Assembly: GCF_038502225.1 (NCBI RefSeq)
Contig: NC_091369.1
Span: forward strand, 3,454,548-3,518,547
Length of the DNA stretch: 64,000 bases
Reading direction: 5' to 3'
Origin: Cherax quadricarinatus
Lineage: Eukaryota; Arthropoda; Malacostraca; Decapoda; Parastacidae
In this document: positions 31,580 to 44,772 of the stretch, piece after piece
Layout of the letters: every line of letters begins with the position of its first letter
Numbering within the stretch: position 1 is the stretch's first letter
Made by a program: the position numbers and the translations under genes
Notes under the pieces: generated by a model
What the model was told of the DNA's origin: nothing
Databases searched by the model: none
What the model saw: the letters and a program-made list of their open reading frames with translations, nothing else

Positions 31580-34500
31580 ATCTTTAAAACCACTTTGTTC
31601 TGTTGATGCATTAGCATGTTTAAGTGTGAACATGCTTGCTTGTAAGCTTGTTATATAGAATATGAGTATGTCAATACATGCACCTATTTGCATGCTTGCA
31701 TGTATTGGTATGAATGTCTGTCAGCTTATGTTCTTATGTATGTGTATTATTAATGTTTTTTTTTTTGGTATGTGTTTTTGTTTGTGTTTTTGTGTATTTT
31801 TTGTGTATGTCAAAGAATAATTATATGTATGCTGTACATGTATATATATTTGTGATTGCACATGCTCAGTTGTACCAGTACACATGAACATGTGTGCGTA
31901 TCAGTATATGCAGTGTTAAAGTCCTTAATCATAATTTCCATAAAACAAACACAGATGCCAGATAAAAGTGAATATGCATGAAAAAACAATACACAGTACA
32001 TGTACAATAAGATACACCTAGAGCACAAAAAGCCTACTAGTAAACAGCTAGGCCAGCCTAACAAAAGATGCACAACTTACTATCACCGTCTCCTAAGTGT
32101 GGCATCAAAGAAAGACACCTCTATTACAAGTAAATCAATAACATGAAGACTAGCACAAAGCTCAAAACTACAGAGTCATTTATACACTGCTAGTACTTTG
32201 TCAATTTTTGTATCCATTAAGAAAAATATTATTTAAAATTACTATAGTTTGAGAGTTTGTTTACAATATAACTTCAATTCCTTTATTTTTATACTTATTG
32301 TAGCTAAAAAATCAAATATGGCAAAAAACGTTTTACACCATTAATATATTAAACAATATACAAGCACCTGTAGTGATTACTGGTTGATATGAGATACTAA
32401 AAACAACAGCTACTAATCTGCTGTACAAAAAAAATATGCCATGACAAATATATACTGCAATATTGTACAGCATTTCAAAATTTGAAAGTGAAATCAATGA
32501 AAGTAATTACTTTAAAATTGAAAATATGCTTTGTAAGAGTTATAAAAATCCCTAAAACTCCAGAGAAATATAATGATCTGAAATCAACCTTACCCCATTC
32601 CAAGACTAAACTGAAATATATCTGTCTTAAACAATAACAAAATGAAGTTAAAGTGATAATGGTGTCCCTTTATTTGTCAGTCCTTCCTGCACACTCATGG
32701 AAAAACTCTCTTCACTAACCATGAACGGTAACTTATGAGCTCCGGTCTTTCCACGGGTAGCAAGGAAAGGATGTAGATTTTTTCTGGTTATTATTAGTCA
32801 GCTGGTTAATATCTTAACTGATATACAATACAGTATATTATGGATTAGGTTGTATGTTTGCTTCATGCCTAAATGTGCAAAGTTGATAATCACACATCAT
32901 TCTTAAGAAAAATATTAGAACAAAATATGAAGCTCCAACACAATCAGGCTGGAATAATGATTTATAATGAAAATTACTTTATAGAGCTCCATAACCTAGG
33001 ACAATGTTAACAAAATTAGTTGGCAATTTATTTCTGAGATCCTTAGGGAACTATCAACTCCTTCCGTAAGACTGAATCACTACATAGCACTTATATTATA
33101 CCTTACAAAGCCATAGGTTGCTGAAGAGTGAAACCATGCAAAAGCAAAATTTCATTAAAATTATGTCTTGAATTTCAAATAATTATATAAAAACAGGAAA
33201 AAATAATCTTCTCTTTCAGCATACTGACTTTTTTTTTTAATGCTATTTTCAGAATGTTGTTTTTATTAAGCGATTTCCACTTTTTCAACAGAATTTTGTT
33301 TGTGTCTTTTCTGTTTGCATAAGAGGTAATTAACTGCCAATAAATATGAATGATAAAATCAAAAATACTCAAATACATAATGACCAAGAACCTCAATTCT
33401 GAGAATATGAAAAGAAAGTGGCCCTAAATTCCTATTTCAATAAATCAAATAAAGTAAATTACTTATCACAACCATAATTTTACAACACTGAAGTATATTA
33501 GGTCATAGTGTCTTTTATATCTACTTTATTAATCTATTGATCTGTAAGTTACTCTTTAAATGATTTCTTATACCATACATGGTCCCTTGGTACATATCAT
33601 ATGGTATATTTTTGATAAAAATTGATCTTTTTCTCTTTTTGAAAGTTGGTTAAGCAGACAGAGTTCATTTTTACATAAAAAAAAAAATCAATGATTTGTT
33701 TTAATATAGGTCTTGTGGATTATGTGTGGTGTTTTTGTGATTTTGGGGGAAAACTAATCAATCAACATGATTTGTTGTTATGCTTTGATAATCATAATAT
33801 CACAAACAGAAAGGTAGAACACAGTAATGATTTCCAAGAAAAGGTAGCAAGTTCTGCAACACCTGGAAACTTTACAACAGAGTAAATACTGAAGATGGGA
33901 CATCATGAGCTCAGCTTCACTTCTTTAGCTACAAGTAGGTAATCACAGGCTCACCCAGCACCTTTCACAGAAATACCAGTAGTCATTATACCCACAGAAT
34001 TCTCACCAGTATATCCACAACCAGTAGACGGACAACATCCATAGTATGTTTCCTCTGTTCAGCAAAAGTCCCCAAGTCAAAAATCATTGCATGTTGTATG
34101 CTTCCCCCTTCCATCTACTCTGGTAACCTCTGTTATTCTCTTATAACAAGAGTATGTGAATCCCTGAAAACTAATCATATTTATGCACCACCACACCACT
34201 AACACATTAATTATTGTACAATCATAGTGCGAACTCTCACATGTACTCACAGCTCAACTTGATACCCTTCACTGCTACCACCACAACATACTAACCTAAA
34301 ACACCACCACACCCCTAACTTAAACTTTTCCCAAGCATCATCAATCCCACAATCCCAAAGTTAGACACATGATAGCTAGCCAAGAATGTCAGCAAAACTA
34401 ATGTATACTGTACACAGATGGGATTACTGATAAAACCCTTTAATTTAATGAAAGAGTATAAACAAAAACCCCACTCCATATCACAATTACAGAAACCAAG

Positions 34501-35200
34501 TAACTAGCATGATTACAAATGCTATCTTTTCCAAGGGATTCTATATAAGGAGGTAAAAAGGAGTAATTCTGATTAAAAGTAGGTCAGATCTGAGAAATAT
34601 TAATTACAGGTTGCAATGAGTTCTTAGATTACACAGATGATTCAATTTTTACAGAAGGTCCTGAGTATTCATTGCTGTCAACAACGTGTCACTAAATAAT
34701 TCATAAATTAGAAATAAAACTTGGATGACATTTCAGTCTGTCCTGGACCAATATCGAATCGCAAATAAGAAACAGGAAGAAGACCAGCAATTACAGGTCA
34801 AATCACGTGTGTTATGAAGAATAATGAAACGAACAAGGTACTGGGAGAGGCAAATATCTACAGAAACAAATCTGGGGCTAAGGTTCATATTTGGGAGGCT
34901 GTAGCAGAGGATCAATTTAGCAAGACAATCTGAAGGCTCCAAGAGGGTCAGGTAATTTTGAAAGAAAATCAGCTGATAGGATGACTACACTCAAAAAAAA
35001 AAAAGTTAATATTGGCAAGACGAATTCATATGTATTGTTTAAGTCTGTCAGAGAGGGAGCAGCTAGTTGCACCAATGGATTGGAAATAGCAAGAGGAGCA
35101 GGATACAGAGTATACACCTGAGGTATCAATTGAAGGAGTAGCAGTAAGTGAACCAGATTGTGGCATGGTAGTTTAATTCTTGGAAATATACATTTTTTTT
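31580..35200. other. Intron sequence, mostly nothing recognised
   Basis: GT-rich low complexity at 31620-31900. 34720-35110 is the unclassified repeat also seen at 8717-8990 and 9304-9390. No coding exon was recognised. Confidence 0.45.
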
Positions 35201-35205
35201 ATTAA

Positions 35206-36482
35206 CCCTTTGATTGTTTCGGTCGTACATATACGTCTTACGAGCCAATGTGTTTGACGTATATATACTCAAAAATTCTAGCAGCTTCAAATCAATCAGG
35301 AGAAAGCTGGTAGGCCCACATGTGAGAGAATGGGTCTGTGTGGTCAGTGTGCACCATATAAAAAAAATCCTGCAGCACGCAGTGCATAATGAGAAAAAAA
35401 CTCTGACCATGTTTTTGGATTAAAACGCCGACTTTGTGGTGTATTTTCATATAGTATTTATGGTTGCATTCTCATTTTCTTGGTCTCATTTGATAGAATG
35501 GAAAATATATTATAGGAATAGAGGTGATTTTGATTGGTTTTACTATGAAAAGGACCTTGAAATGGAGATCAAACTAGGGGAAATGTTTGATTTTTGCCGA
35601 AGTTCAAGAGTAAACAAATGATGTCATTGTCCAATAAATGTCCAACTAGCATTCTAATATGCAGTCATGAATGGGTTGACATTATTTATACAATTACAGT
35701 GGAACCTCAAATATCGAACTTTCTTCGGTCCAGAAGGCTATTCGAGTGCCTTTACCGAATGAATTTATTCCCATCAGGAATAATGTAAATTAGATTAGTC
35801 CATTTCAGACCCTCAAAAATACACTTATAAAAGCACTTACAAAAATACACTTACATAATTGGTCGTGTTGGGAGCAGTTCGATTTTTGAGGTTCCACTGT
35901 ATTACAATATTGCAGTAGTCTGCATAACAGTAGATCTTCTATTTTTTGTTTGAATAAAAATTCAAAATAGAAAGCAAGAGTAATATCAGAGGAGCCTGGA
36001 GATGTGACTGATGAACAGAGAAAATGTTATTTTAGAGCTAGGAATGTCTGCATTGTTCATTCTGGACCCTATTTTGAAACTGGCATATTTTTTAATTTGC
36101 GTGAAATTGGCCAAATTGCAAATTTCTGACCACATTATTGGGTAGTTGATATCAGTAAATGGGCATTTTCTTGTACTCAATTGGCAGAACAAATGGAGTT
36201 CTAAAGAAATAGCTATGAATTTGGTCGACTGGAACAATGGAATTAGCTGAAAATAGGGCTCAAAGTGGGCGAAATCGCCGATTTGTAAATATCGCTGAGG
36301 TCACTAACTTTACGAGCGTAATTCCGTAAGTTTTCCATTAAATTTCGTTATTTTGGTGTCATTACCATCGGGAAAAGATTCTCTATCATTTCATAAGAAA
36401 GAATTTTTTTTTTTTTTTTTTTTTCAAAAATTTTTCGACACCAGGAGACACCTCAGGATTTGGGGTTGCGACAGTCAAAGGG
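35206..36482. mobile_element. piggyBac-like non-autonomous element (copy 1)
   Basis: A 1277-bp element. It starts CCCTTTGATTGTTTCGG and ends GCGACAGTCAAAGGG, flanked by TTAA at 35202-35205 and 36483-36486. No transposase ORF. It carries a 203-bp MITE at 35697-35899. The rest is colinear with the interrupted copy at 22067-26004. Confidence 0.85.
35697..35899. mobile_element. Tigger-like MITE, complete
   Basis: A 203-bp element with termini CAGTGGAACCTCAAATATCG and CGATTTTTGAGGTTCCACTG, flanked by TA on both sides (35695-35696, 35900-35901). It is nested in the piggyBac-like element. Confidence 0.9.
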
Positions 36483-36840
36483 TTAACAGTCTTTTCAAGC
36501 ATTAACAAGAAAATTGAAAAATTACTCTAATCTTTTATAATGATTGAATAATAATTTTCCCATTATCTTTTGTAGTCTATTGAAAAAGGTAATTTAAATG
36601 GGAGTGTTCTCTTATAACATTACAGTAATAATTTTTGTAAGTTAAAAAAGCAGTTGCTTATACATTTTTGGATCAAATATTATGTTGTAATATAAAAGTC
36701 CTGTAGCTCAAAAGCTAGCTTTTGCTCTTATAGTTTTTGATTAATTAATTTCATTTGTCTAAAGAATGGTATTACTGCATATCACTAACTTTGAAAGTGT
36801 TTATTAAACTATAACTGGCTATTAATATGATATACAGAAC

Positions 36841-37020
36841 AAAAAGGCACAATACCGTGACTGAACCTATACACAAATAACCCGCACATAGGAGAGAGAA
36901 GCTCATGACAACATTTTGGTCCCACTTGGACCATTCACAAAGTCGCACAGTGTAAAAGGTCCAAATTGGACTGAGATGTCGTCGTAAGCTTCTCTCTCCT
37001 ATGTGCGGGTTATCTATGCA
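36841..37020. repeat. Foldback repeat (GCACATAGGAGAGAG family)
   Basis: The left arm ATAACCCGCACATAGGAGAG plus AGAAGCT is inverted in the right arm AGCTTCTCTCTCCTATGTGC plus GGGTTAT. The centre has a TTGGACCATT...AAAGGTCCAAATTGGAC hairpin. Left of it AAAAAGGCACAATACCGTGA is the outer terminus. Confidence 0.8.
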
Positions 37021-37039
37021 TTATATACAGGTCACCTTT

Positions 37040-38690
37040 CCATTAATTAGACAAATTTCAATGTAATTTCACGTGCACTGCAAGCTCTGTGGATAAATGA
37101 CTCTTGGAATACAGTGGCAAAGCAAACTACTCAAGTGCACACAACTCTAACCTGACTAACAAACACTTATTACTGGTGCACCAACTTAGCTCATCTTTCT
37201 CCAGGCATTACCTGTTAATTATTTTTGTGGACTTACTCTAAGAGTTTATTTATGAACAAATACTTAACTTAAAAGAATATAAAGTACTTTTAATACAGAA
37301 TAATGAACCTTGCATCTAGATGAGTGGCCTAATTTTCTGTATCTACATCCTAAAAAAAACTAATACTCGAATCTACAATGAGAAAAAAGTCCATTAATGA
37401 AGAACCACAAATACAGAATCATCCAATTTTCTAGCTAGAGCTTAAACATGAACACAATATAATATAAATGTAAACATTTACTCAGAAAAAATCACTATCT
37501 AAAGAAGTAAGAATGTATGGTAATGCTCATATATTACATATAATTCATTCTCACAACATGCTTACCATGCTTTGATTTCATGCCAAATAATCACTGCATA
37601 ATATGTCAGAAAGCCTGCTTAGTAAACGTATCACTAAGCATGGGTTCTACAATTTATGACTGATTTATAACGCACTTAGTATCAATGCATTCACTGTACA
37701 AAAGGTTTCATGACCTGTAGCAAATAAAATGCTGAGCATAGGATTTATGGTCAAGGACCAAGAATCCCTTGCTCTGTGCCGTACTGTCAGAACCCAGAGT
37801 ACTTTGTTAGCAGTAGATCATGCAAGTGTCATCCACTAAGGGGGTAAGACCCACCTGTCTTTTGAGCGGGAATCTAACCTTCTGAGGGCAGGGGAGAGAG
37901 AGGGGGAAAGGTTAGGACTGGGTCTGTTAAGCAAAAGTGGTAAGGATATTTTCAACTATGATGGCAGCAGGCATCTTTTGGTGCATCTCATCTGACATGA
38001 AATCAACTTAAAAATGATTTTAGGTCACTGATGAATGCACCAGATGGGATTTTACATTATGACAAAAAAGCGATAATACAAATAGGAACATTTTATGATT
38101 ACTTCTTCCCAGCTTAAGCTTCTGATGCCTTCCTAGTTTAGGGGGCAGGACACCAACTGTTCCACGTTGAAACATAAAGGGTTATTGGCAAACTACATTT
38201 ATCTTCTACAATATATGAGAAGGGAACTAGCATATTTAAAACCTTGAAGATCACATTTTTTCATCAATGTTGACAAATATCTAAAAATTGAATGGCAACA
38301 GTCATGCACACTTACTGAAGGTTATTGACAGTAAACATACTGCTTGATCACACTGTTTCATCATGAGCTACTCCCATCAATGCCTCTTTAAATTACCATC
38401 TTAATTCTTGACATTCAAGGACATTGTTAATTGCCCTATAAATAAGAATCAGTTAAACCAAGCATTTGAATAGAAATCCAACCATTGATTTATACCACAA
38501 AATAAAATGTACTGGATGGGAGAGGACGGTTTGTATTATTTTGCTGGTGTCACAGTTGTCTGTAGATTTTAACATCAATTACATTTACATTGCTTTCTGG
38601 TGAAATTTAGTGGGATTGTTTATATTTTCACAATGGTTTTAAGTGCAGCTTTAAATTCACCCATCAGTTATTAGTTAATATACATACATA
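37040..38690. other. Intron sequence, nothing recognised
   Basis: No coding signal or named repeat seen. A purine-rich patch lies at 37890-37910. Confidence 0.5.
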
Positions 38691-38705
38691 CATATACATA
38701 CATTT

Positions 38706-39180
38706 TTTCTTATTACATCAACTGTTTCCCACCAAGATATGGGGACCTAAAGAAGGAACCCTATCCACCAGTATTCATTCAGTAACCATCTTGCCAGACA
38801 CACATGGACATCACAATTAGAATGACCCTCAAAAGTGCAACAGCCCATCAAACCTTCAGAATGCAAGCACTGTTCTTTCCACCTCCAGAACTCAAATCTG
38901 TTTAACTAGTTTCCTTCAATTCTTTCATGAATGTTAATGAGCTGACATTCCACAGCATATCAAATTCTACAGACCACTTGTCTTCATTCAGTCCCATGTA
39001 ACACCCCCATACATGCCTGTTGGATGCCCAAGTCTTTATCACTCAAAACCTTCACACCCTCTTCTTCAATCCTTTCTAGAACTTTTTTTTTTAACTTCAA
39101 CAGATGCCTCTCCACAGTACAGTGACCCCAAAGAAAGAAAAACACGTTCATCATCATTCATTTAATCACTGTCTTGCCTG
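38706..39180 (-). mobile_element. Two RTE-like LINE 3' ends, decayed
   Basis: The minus strand contains two tail boxes, at about 38720-38750 and 39090-39125, each preceded (plus strand) by a T-run. The first extends into the FDR(S)EW-coding end. Both are diverged. Confidence 0.6.
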
Positions 39181-39254
39181 AGACATGTACAGCATACATA
39201 ACACATATATATGCACACATCATGCAGGGACTTTTATACAACACATACACCTGA

Positions 39255-39680
39255 AAAAGTATATTAAGAAACTGGAAAAGGTGCATAAGTATGAAGAGAG
39301 GTTAATGGATCTGAATGTAATGACATTAGAAGACAGAAAAAACAAGGGAGATGTAATAAGAACATACAAAATTCTCAGGGAAGTTGATAGGGCAGATAGG
39401 GACAGGATGTTTGAGAGATGAGAAAGGTAAACTCAGGGACGTGGCTGGAAGTTAAAGACATAGATGAGACACTGGAATATGGTCAGGAAATGAAGTGATC
39501 TTAGTGAGGAAGTGGTGGAGGCAGGCTCCACACATAGCTGAAAAGAAGGTACGATAGGGGTGCACAGGGCTGCGAGGCAGTAAATCTGAAGAATTGAAAG
39601 TTAAGGGGAACCAGGAGCTGAGACTTGACCCTACAACCACAAACAGCCGAGTACACACACATGCAAACACACACACGCAA
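39255..39680 (+). mobile_element. CR1-like LINE 3' end
   Basis: The reading KKLEKVHKYEERLMDLNVM, TLEDRKNKGDVIRTYKILR, ADRDRMFER belongs to the CR1-like C-terminus. It is followed by SWKLKT-like and the 3' UTR GACTTGACCCTACAACCAC. No complete ORF. Confidence 0.75.
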
Positions 39681-39699
39681 ACATAAAGAATAAAACACC

Positions 39700-40670
39700 C
39701 ACTCTTTTTGCCTTATTTGTTTATATTAGTATAACATTAAAAAAATACTTGGGAAAATATAATTTTTTATTTTGATACCAAGTGGCAGTTAGATAGCATT
39801 TCAATGATATTACAGTATATTCTACCAGAGAAAAGGAATATTACTTAAAATGACAAAAAACAAAGACCCTCCTCTCACATTCACTTAAACCACCACCATC
39901 CCAGAAATATTGCAAAGCTAAAGTGGATACTGAAATAAGTGAAACACATACAACAAACTGCATTAATTTCCATATAAATTCAACCACAACTTTTTGTTAT
40001 ACACTTGTTATTTGTTAACATGAATTGGCAGGACAGAGCAGAGAATAAGCTTGATGAGTAAGGGCTACCTACATAGTCTACCAAGTTCAGCTAACAACAT
40101 TTAACGCTTTTCAAGCCGACAGAAAAGTGTCACAGCTGCAAATGGTGGGGATTTGTGCTTAATTTAGGGAGTGTTTGAAGTTTAATGTGCATTAAATCTT
40201 GGCTAATATACAAGAAGAATCACACAAAATACAAGGCACACCTACTGAAGTCCTTTGCAGAGCCTTATGGACTGCAAGTCTTGGAATAAAATTAATCATT
40301 TATCATGGGTTTGAAAAAAAATAACTAATGAGAAGCATCATGGAAAACTTGGGAGCGGACTACAATATCATTAGTGTAGCTCTGAAATTATGGGAATCAG
40401 AATGTGCAACACGATAGGCAACTTTGTATCTCAGGAGCATGAGAATACTGCAGGCTTAAATGATTGACTATGTGGACAATGGAGCTAGATGACAAAACTG
40501 TTAAGACTCAAAGTTGCTGATTTAGTTACATATCTGAGTGCAGCTTGAGCTCACAGGAATTAAAGGTGAGTATACCAAAAAGAATTGCTGTAAAACCAGT
40601 CACTTTGCCTGGGTTAGTGATTAGTTTTGTGATGCTCCATCTACGATCGAAAACGCTCGTACTAGTAGGT
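39700..40670. other. Intron sequence, nothing recognised
   Basis: AT-rich. No recognised coding or repeat signal before exon D. Confidence 0.5.
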
Positions 40671-40677
40671 TGCTGAC

Positions 40678-40779
40678 CTGCTGTTGCCGTCGAAGGTCAG
40701 CTATCTCTTTACGATCGTCTTCCATTATTGTTTGCAACGACGTAACTTCACGCTCCAATTTCTGCTTTTCTGCAACAAC
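40678..40779 (-). CDS. DLG5: DLG5-like exon D
   Basis: The exon is 102 bp, phase 0 at both ends. The acceptor is CATCTTCCTAAG/GTT and the donor is CAGCAG/GTCAGC, which is weak beyond the GT. It encodes VVAEKQKLEREVTSL then EDDRKEIADLRRQQQ, a very close match to the HEEDQKEIGDLRAQQQ segment of DLG5. A tempting alternative acceptor 8 nt inside the exon (TTGTTGCAG) would break the phase with exon C and is rejected. Confidence 0.86.
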
Positions 40780-41559
40780 CTTAGGAAGATGAAAATTACA
40801 GTATGATTAAAATAATATAGTAGAGCTGTGAGGTCTGAAGTACTTTTAAAGTAGCTGTGTCTCATTAATATTTTCTTAATGTGTTAATATTGAGATTCAA
40901 TAAGACATCTCCTCCCCCCAAAAATGATTTTTTGGGTTTGCTTAAACCATTAAACACAGTTTTTAAAGTATTCTACGGATTTTGTTTTATTTTGTACAAG
41001 TGCTTGGCTGAATATTCCAAGCATTTCCTTATAAATTATCCAATGGTACTACTATTGAGACCAATAAGGTGTACTGTACCAAAGATTAATCACGTGATGT
41101 CTGGAAAAGCCAATGAGGATATATTTCTTTAAATTATATGGCTATTTATTGAAAATAGAATACAATGGGACTATATATACTTCAGCAAATGTTGCTATAA
41201 TGACACTAATATTAAAATTCCATAAAATAATCTTTACTAAAGGAGTGATGAAGATTATGCTGTAGTGGTGAGAATTTTAAGAGGATGACCACTACATTTT
41301 GGCTAAAATTATCGCACTAACAAACCAGCTGCCAATGGTGTGTTCCTAGTTAAATCTGTGTGTGGTAGGAGGGCATGAGGGAAAAGGAAGGAGGAGGAGA
41401 GATATTCCATGTCACTTAATCCTTGAATGTACAACACTGGCCAGCCCATTACTGCACCAAGAGAAATACATGTGAATCATTCAAGGTTTCTTATTTTTCC
41501 CCCAGTACCTCGTTGCCAGACATATCATGGCGTGCTTTTTAATTGTTTGTGGGAGAGTG

Positions 41560-41700
41560 AAACTTAACATTTCAGTCCAATCTGGACCATTAACTAGTTA
41601 ATGGTTCAAGTCAGACTGAAATGTCGTACTAGGTTTCAATATCCTATGTGCGGGTTATCTGTGTATTGTTCCAGTCATGGTATTGTGCCTTTTTGTTCTT
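41560..41700. repeat. Foldback-family repeat, half copy
   Basis: TCTGGACCATTAACTAGTTA then ATGGTTCAAGTCAGACTGAA form a small hairpin. The common terminus CCTATGTGCGGGTTATCTGT, ATTGTTCCAGTCATGGTATT follows. Confidence 0.65.
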
Positions 41701-42208
41701 TATTTGTTTGTGGTCAGATAAATGTTTTTTTTTTACAGTGTACATATATGACCTAAGCTAACCCAACCTAACCTACCCAACCTATCCTACATTAACCTGA
41801 TCTAATTTCAAAAAGCAAAATATAATTTGGAGAAAAACAGTAAACATGGAATGGGTGATGCAGAGCTATACAACAATCACTGATGTTTTAAACTGAGAAT
41901 GAATTATGTTGGTGCGTGTATGGTATTTACACATTAATTCAAAATTATAAAAAAATATAAATTTTACCAGAAGTGCTCTCAAAAACAGTAATACAAGCCT
42001 AGAGAAAAGTATCCTAAAGACTAAGTAAGGTATCTCAGTAATTAGTAGTTTATAAGTACTATTAGGATTAGTCTGCCCAAAATGCTCAGTCATGCTAGTA
42101 GTGGCTTTCTTTGTACTTAAAAATATTTTATTACATATAAATCACACATTGTATATTATGCAAAGAAATAAAACTGAATTTGAATTAAGTACTATCACTT
42201 GCACATAC

Positions 42209-42326
42209 CTCCTCATACTGCATTCTTAACTTCTGCAGAGCTGTATAAGCAGCACGTTCTTGTTTTCTATAGTAATCTACTTCCTTCATTGTATTTTCAT
42301 ACTTTCTGTTAATCTCCATATTTTGC
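42209..42326 (-). CDS. DLG5: DLG5-like exon C
   Basis: The exon is 118 bp, entered in phase 2 and left in phase 0. The acceptor is ACATCCTCAG/G and the donor is GAGGAG/GTATGT. The product reads KQNMEINRKYENTM, KEVDYYRKQERAAY, TALQKLRMQYEE. It aligns with the human segment around ALKRCEEVAKETDFYHTL. It is pure coiled coil with no breaks. Confidence 0.87.
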
Positions 42327-42759
42327 CTGAGGATGTAACTATATATCAGCTTCAATGTATGTATAGTATTTATTTTTTAATTCAAATGGTTTGGATTTTG
42401 GCACAAGAAAAAGAGGAAAAAAATCCACCAAGTCTAATTATGAAAAAATACAAGACTAATCAAAAAATGGTTTGCCTCATGTTAGTTACAAATCAAAAGA
42501 ATAACATACAAATTTAATAACCTCAAATAAAATTAATTTTTCAGAGTGATTCAGTAATAACAACACAATGCTTCTGTTTTATATTATTTCAAATAAATTT
42601 GAAAAAATTGCAAATACTTTTTTAAAAACTTCATAAAGGACTACGTAAGTTTAAAAAATCATCTCTGGTTAATGCTAATTTAATGATAAAAAAAAGAATA
42701 ATCACAGCTTACATATGGATCCTTCAATGATGTGACTAATTTAGTATGACAAGTTAATC

Positions 42760-43045
42760 TTGTCAATCATATTATGTTGCACATCAGTGTTGTTAGGTCC
42801 CAGGTAATGCAGCTCTCTACAGCATGTAAAATTTCATCAGTGGGATATGGGGCTTGGAACTCTACTGGAGAAAGTCATCCTCTCTGCCATGGTCATCAGG
42901 TTCAGTTCCTTCAACACATCCTCAAAGGTATATATGATGAGGAGACTGCAAGGACTGAACCTCATGATCTTGGCAGGAAAAGGACCAGGAAAGACTCATT
43001 GCAAAGAAAGATGACATCCACAGATGCCAAATCCTAGAATATCTT
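42760..43045. other. Unexplained ORF-bearing stretch
   Basis: The plus strand is open for 87 codons from 42774 (MLHISVVRSQVMQLSTACKI...). I recognise no domain, no splice pattern and no repeat partner in this window. It may be an unrecorded repeat. Confidence 0.25.
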
Positions 43046-43063
43046 TACCTTTGATGAGTTCCG

Positions 43064-44310
43064 AGAGTCTTTCTACTACCGGAGCCCGGCCATGGGCCAG
43101 GCTCGTCTGGTGCTAGCCTGGTCACCCAGGCTGTTGCTGCTGGTGGCCTGCAGCCCCACATATCCATCACAGCCTGGTTGATCTGGCACCTGGTGAAGAT
43201 ACTTGTCCAGTTTCCTCTTGAAGACTTCTACACGTGTTCCTGCAGTGCTTCTAGTATCTTCTGGTAAGATGCTGAATGATCTGGGGCCACAGAAATTAAT
43301 ATTCCTTTATTATGCCCACTGCATCCCTGCTTTTCACTGGGTTTATTTTGCACTTCCTCCCACATCTCTCACTCCAGTGTGTTGTTACAGCAGTGTGCAG
43401 ATTTGGGACCAGATATATAAAGCCGCTTCTCATTTATCGATGGAGTTCCGTGCCTAATACAGCGATGATGAACGAATTTGTCGCTAAATGAGGAGCATAC
43501 TATAATGGTAGTGGGTTTGTCAACCATCTTTGATATTGCTTTACTGTCACCTTTGCACCATTTATAACATTTTTAGTATATTTTTAAATGTTTATACAGT
43601 AGTGTACTGTATATTGTAATGAACAGAATAGAGGAAATCAGCTCTAATATACACTATTTAGGTATGCATACTGGTCAGAGAGCCCGTCGTGAGTCCAAGT
43701 CGTCAGTAAACGAGTACGTTGCTAAGTGAGGAGAGGCTGTATTATCATGCATCTCTCTCTCCTCTCTTCCAGTGAGTACATATTTAAAACTTTAAGACAT
43801 TCCCAGTAATTTAAATGCTTTACTGGCCTTATGCGGGCCATGAACGATCTCTGTATTTGTTCCAGCTCTGATATTTCTCCTGCCCTGAATGGGGCTATCA
43901 ACACTGAACAATATTCCAAATGAGGGAGCACTAGTGATTTGAAAAATGTCTCCACTGGCATTATTTCCCTTGTTTTGAAGGTTCTCATTACCCACCCCAT
44001 CATTCTCCTGGCTGTCATGATCTCTGTCTTGTGTTTGTTGAAAGCAAGGCCAGCTGACATAATTATTCTCAACTCTTATACGTGTTCAGTTCTATTTGAT
44101 GATTCTCTTTGTATACAGTTTTCCTTTTGATTTTTTTATTCTTTGCATACCTAAGGAGTTTGAACTTATCACCATTGAATATCACGTTCTCCACTGCCCA
44201 CTGGAAAACACTGCTTATATCTTCCTGTAATTTTTCATAGTCTTCTACTGAAGTGACTTTTCATGCTTATTTTAGAGTCATCTGCAAAGGACGATACAAA
44301 ACTGCTCATC
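43064..44310 (-). mobile_element. CR1-like LINE, interrupted by a MITE
   Basis: The minus strand, read down from 44310, gives decayed FADDSKI-like, SVFQWAVEN, MIFNGDKFKLLRYA. It continues RRMMGWVMRTFKTRE, FKSLVLPHLEYCSVL, FMARIRPVKHLNYWE, YSLEERRERCMII. After the MITE it reads YIWSQICTLL and, near the 3' end, FKRKLDKYLHQVPDQPGC. The blocks match 57956-59611. Multiple frame changes make it a pseudogene. Confidence 0.85.
43420..43739. mobile_element. MITE family M1, copy 3
   Basis: About 320 bp, the same interior as 2831-3156, right end GTGAGGAGAGGCTG followed by TA. The left end is slightly diverged (AAGCCGCTTCTCATTTATCG). It splits the CR1-like ORF between RERCMII and the next block. Confidence 0.85.
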
Positions 44311-44685
44311 AACATTTTAACCAGACATACAACTTCTACAACACTGCTGATCCTCTTGACAGGAAACTTCTAGATTGGTTTCCCCCACATCGCAATAATT
44401 TACATGTATACTATACAGTATAGTAGTCTACCAATGAAATGGAAGCAGTCCAGTGCAACAGATTTTTGTTTGAATGGACACCTTTTTCCTCTTATTAGTC
44501 CATTACACTAAGGTATCACTGTACACAATAATGAAGCTGCACTGTAGTAGGCCCACTGGCCAACTTCTCCATCCTATATTTGTCCAACATGTTTTCAAAC
44601 CTACCAAAGATTTTAGCTTCAATACACCTAACCTGCCTCTTCACCTCATGTCAGGCTCATCCGCCCTCTTCAGGTTTATCTGTTT

Positions 44686-44772
44686 GTGACTTGATAAAGC
44701 CCATTGTGTGGGTGAATCATTATCAATAAAGGCCTGCATTATATATGCTGCATACGTTTCTCAGTGTCTTTT
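44686..44772 (+). repeat. Hammerhead-like repeat, decayed
   Basis: CTTGATAAAGCCCATTGTGT, then GGGTGAATC, then CAATAAAGG and GCATACGTTTCTCAGTGTC. The layout is that of the ribozyme-like repeats at 52750 and 54747, but the core bases are altered, so activity is not expected. Confidence 0.5.

Noticed and set aside
41755..41800. CCTAA-like run resembling arthropod telomere (TTAGG)n
   Set aside because: Units are irregular (AACCCAACCT, AACCTACCCA) and only about 45 bp long. Not convincing as an interstitial telomere.
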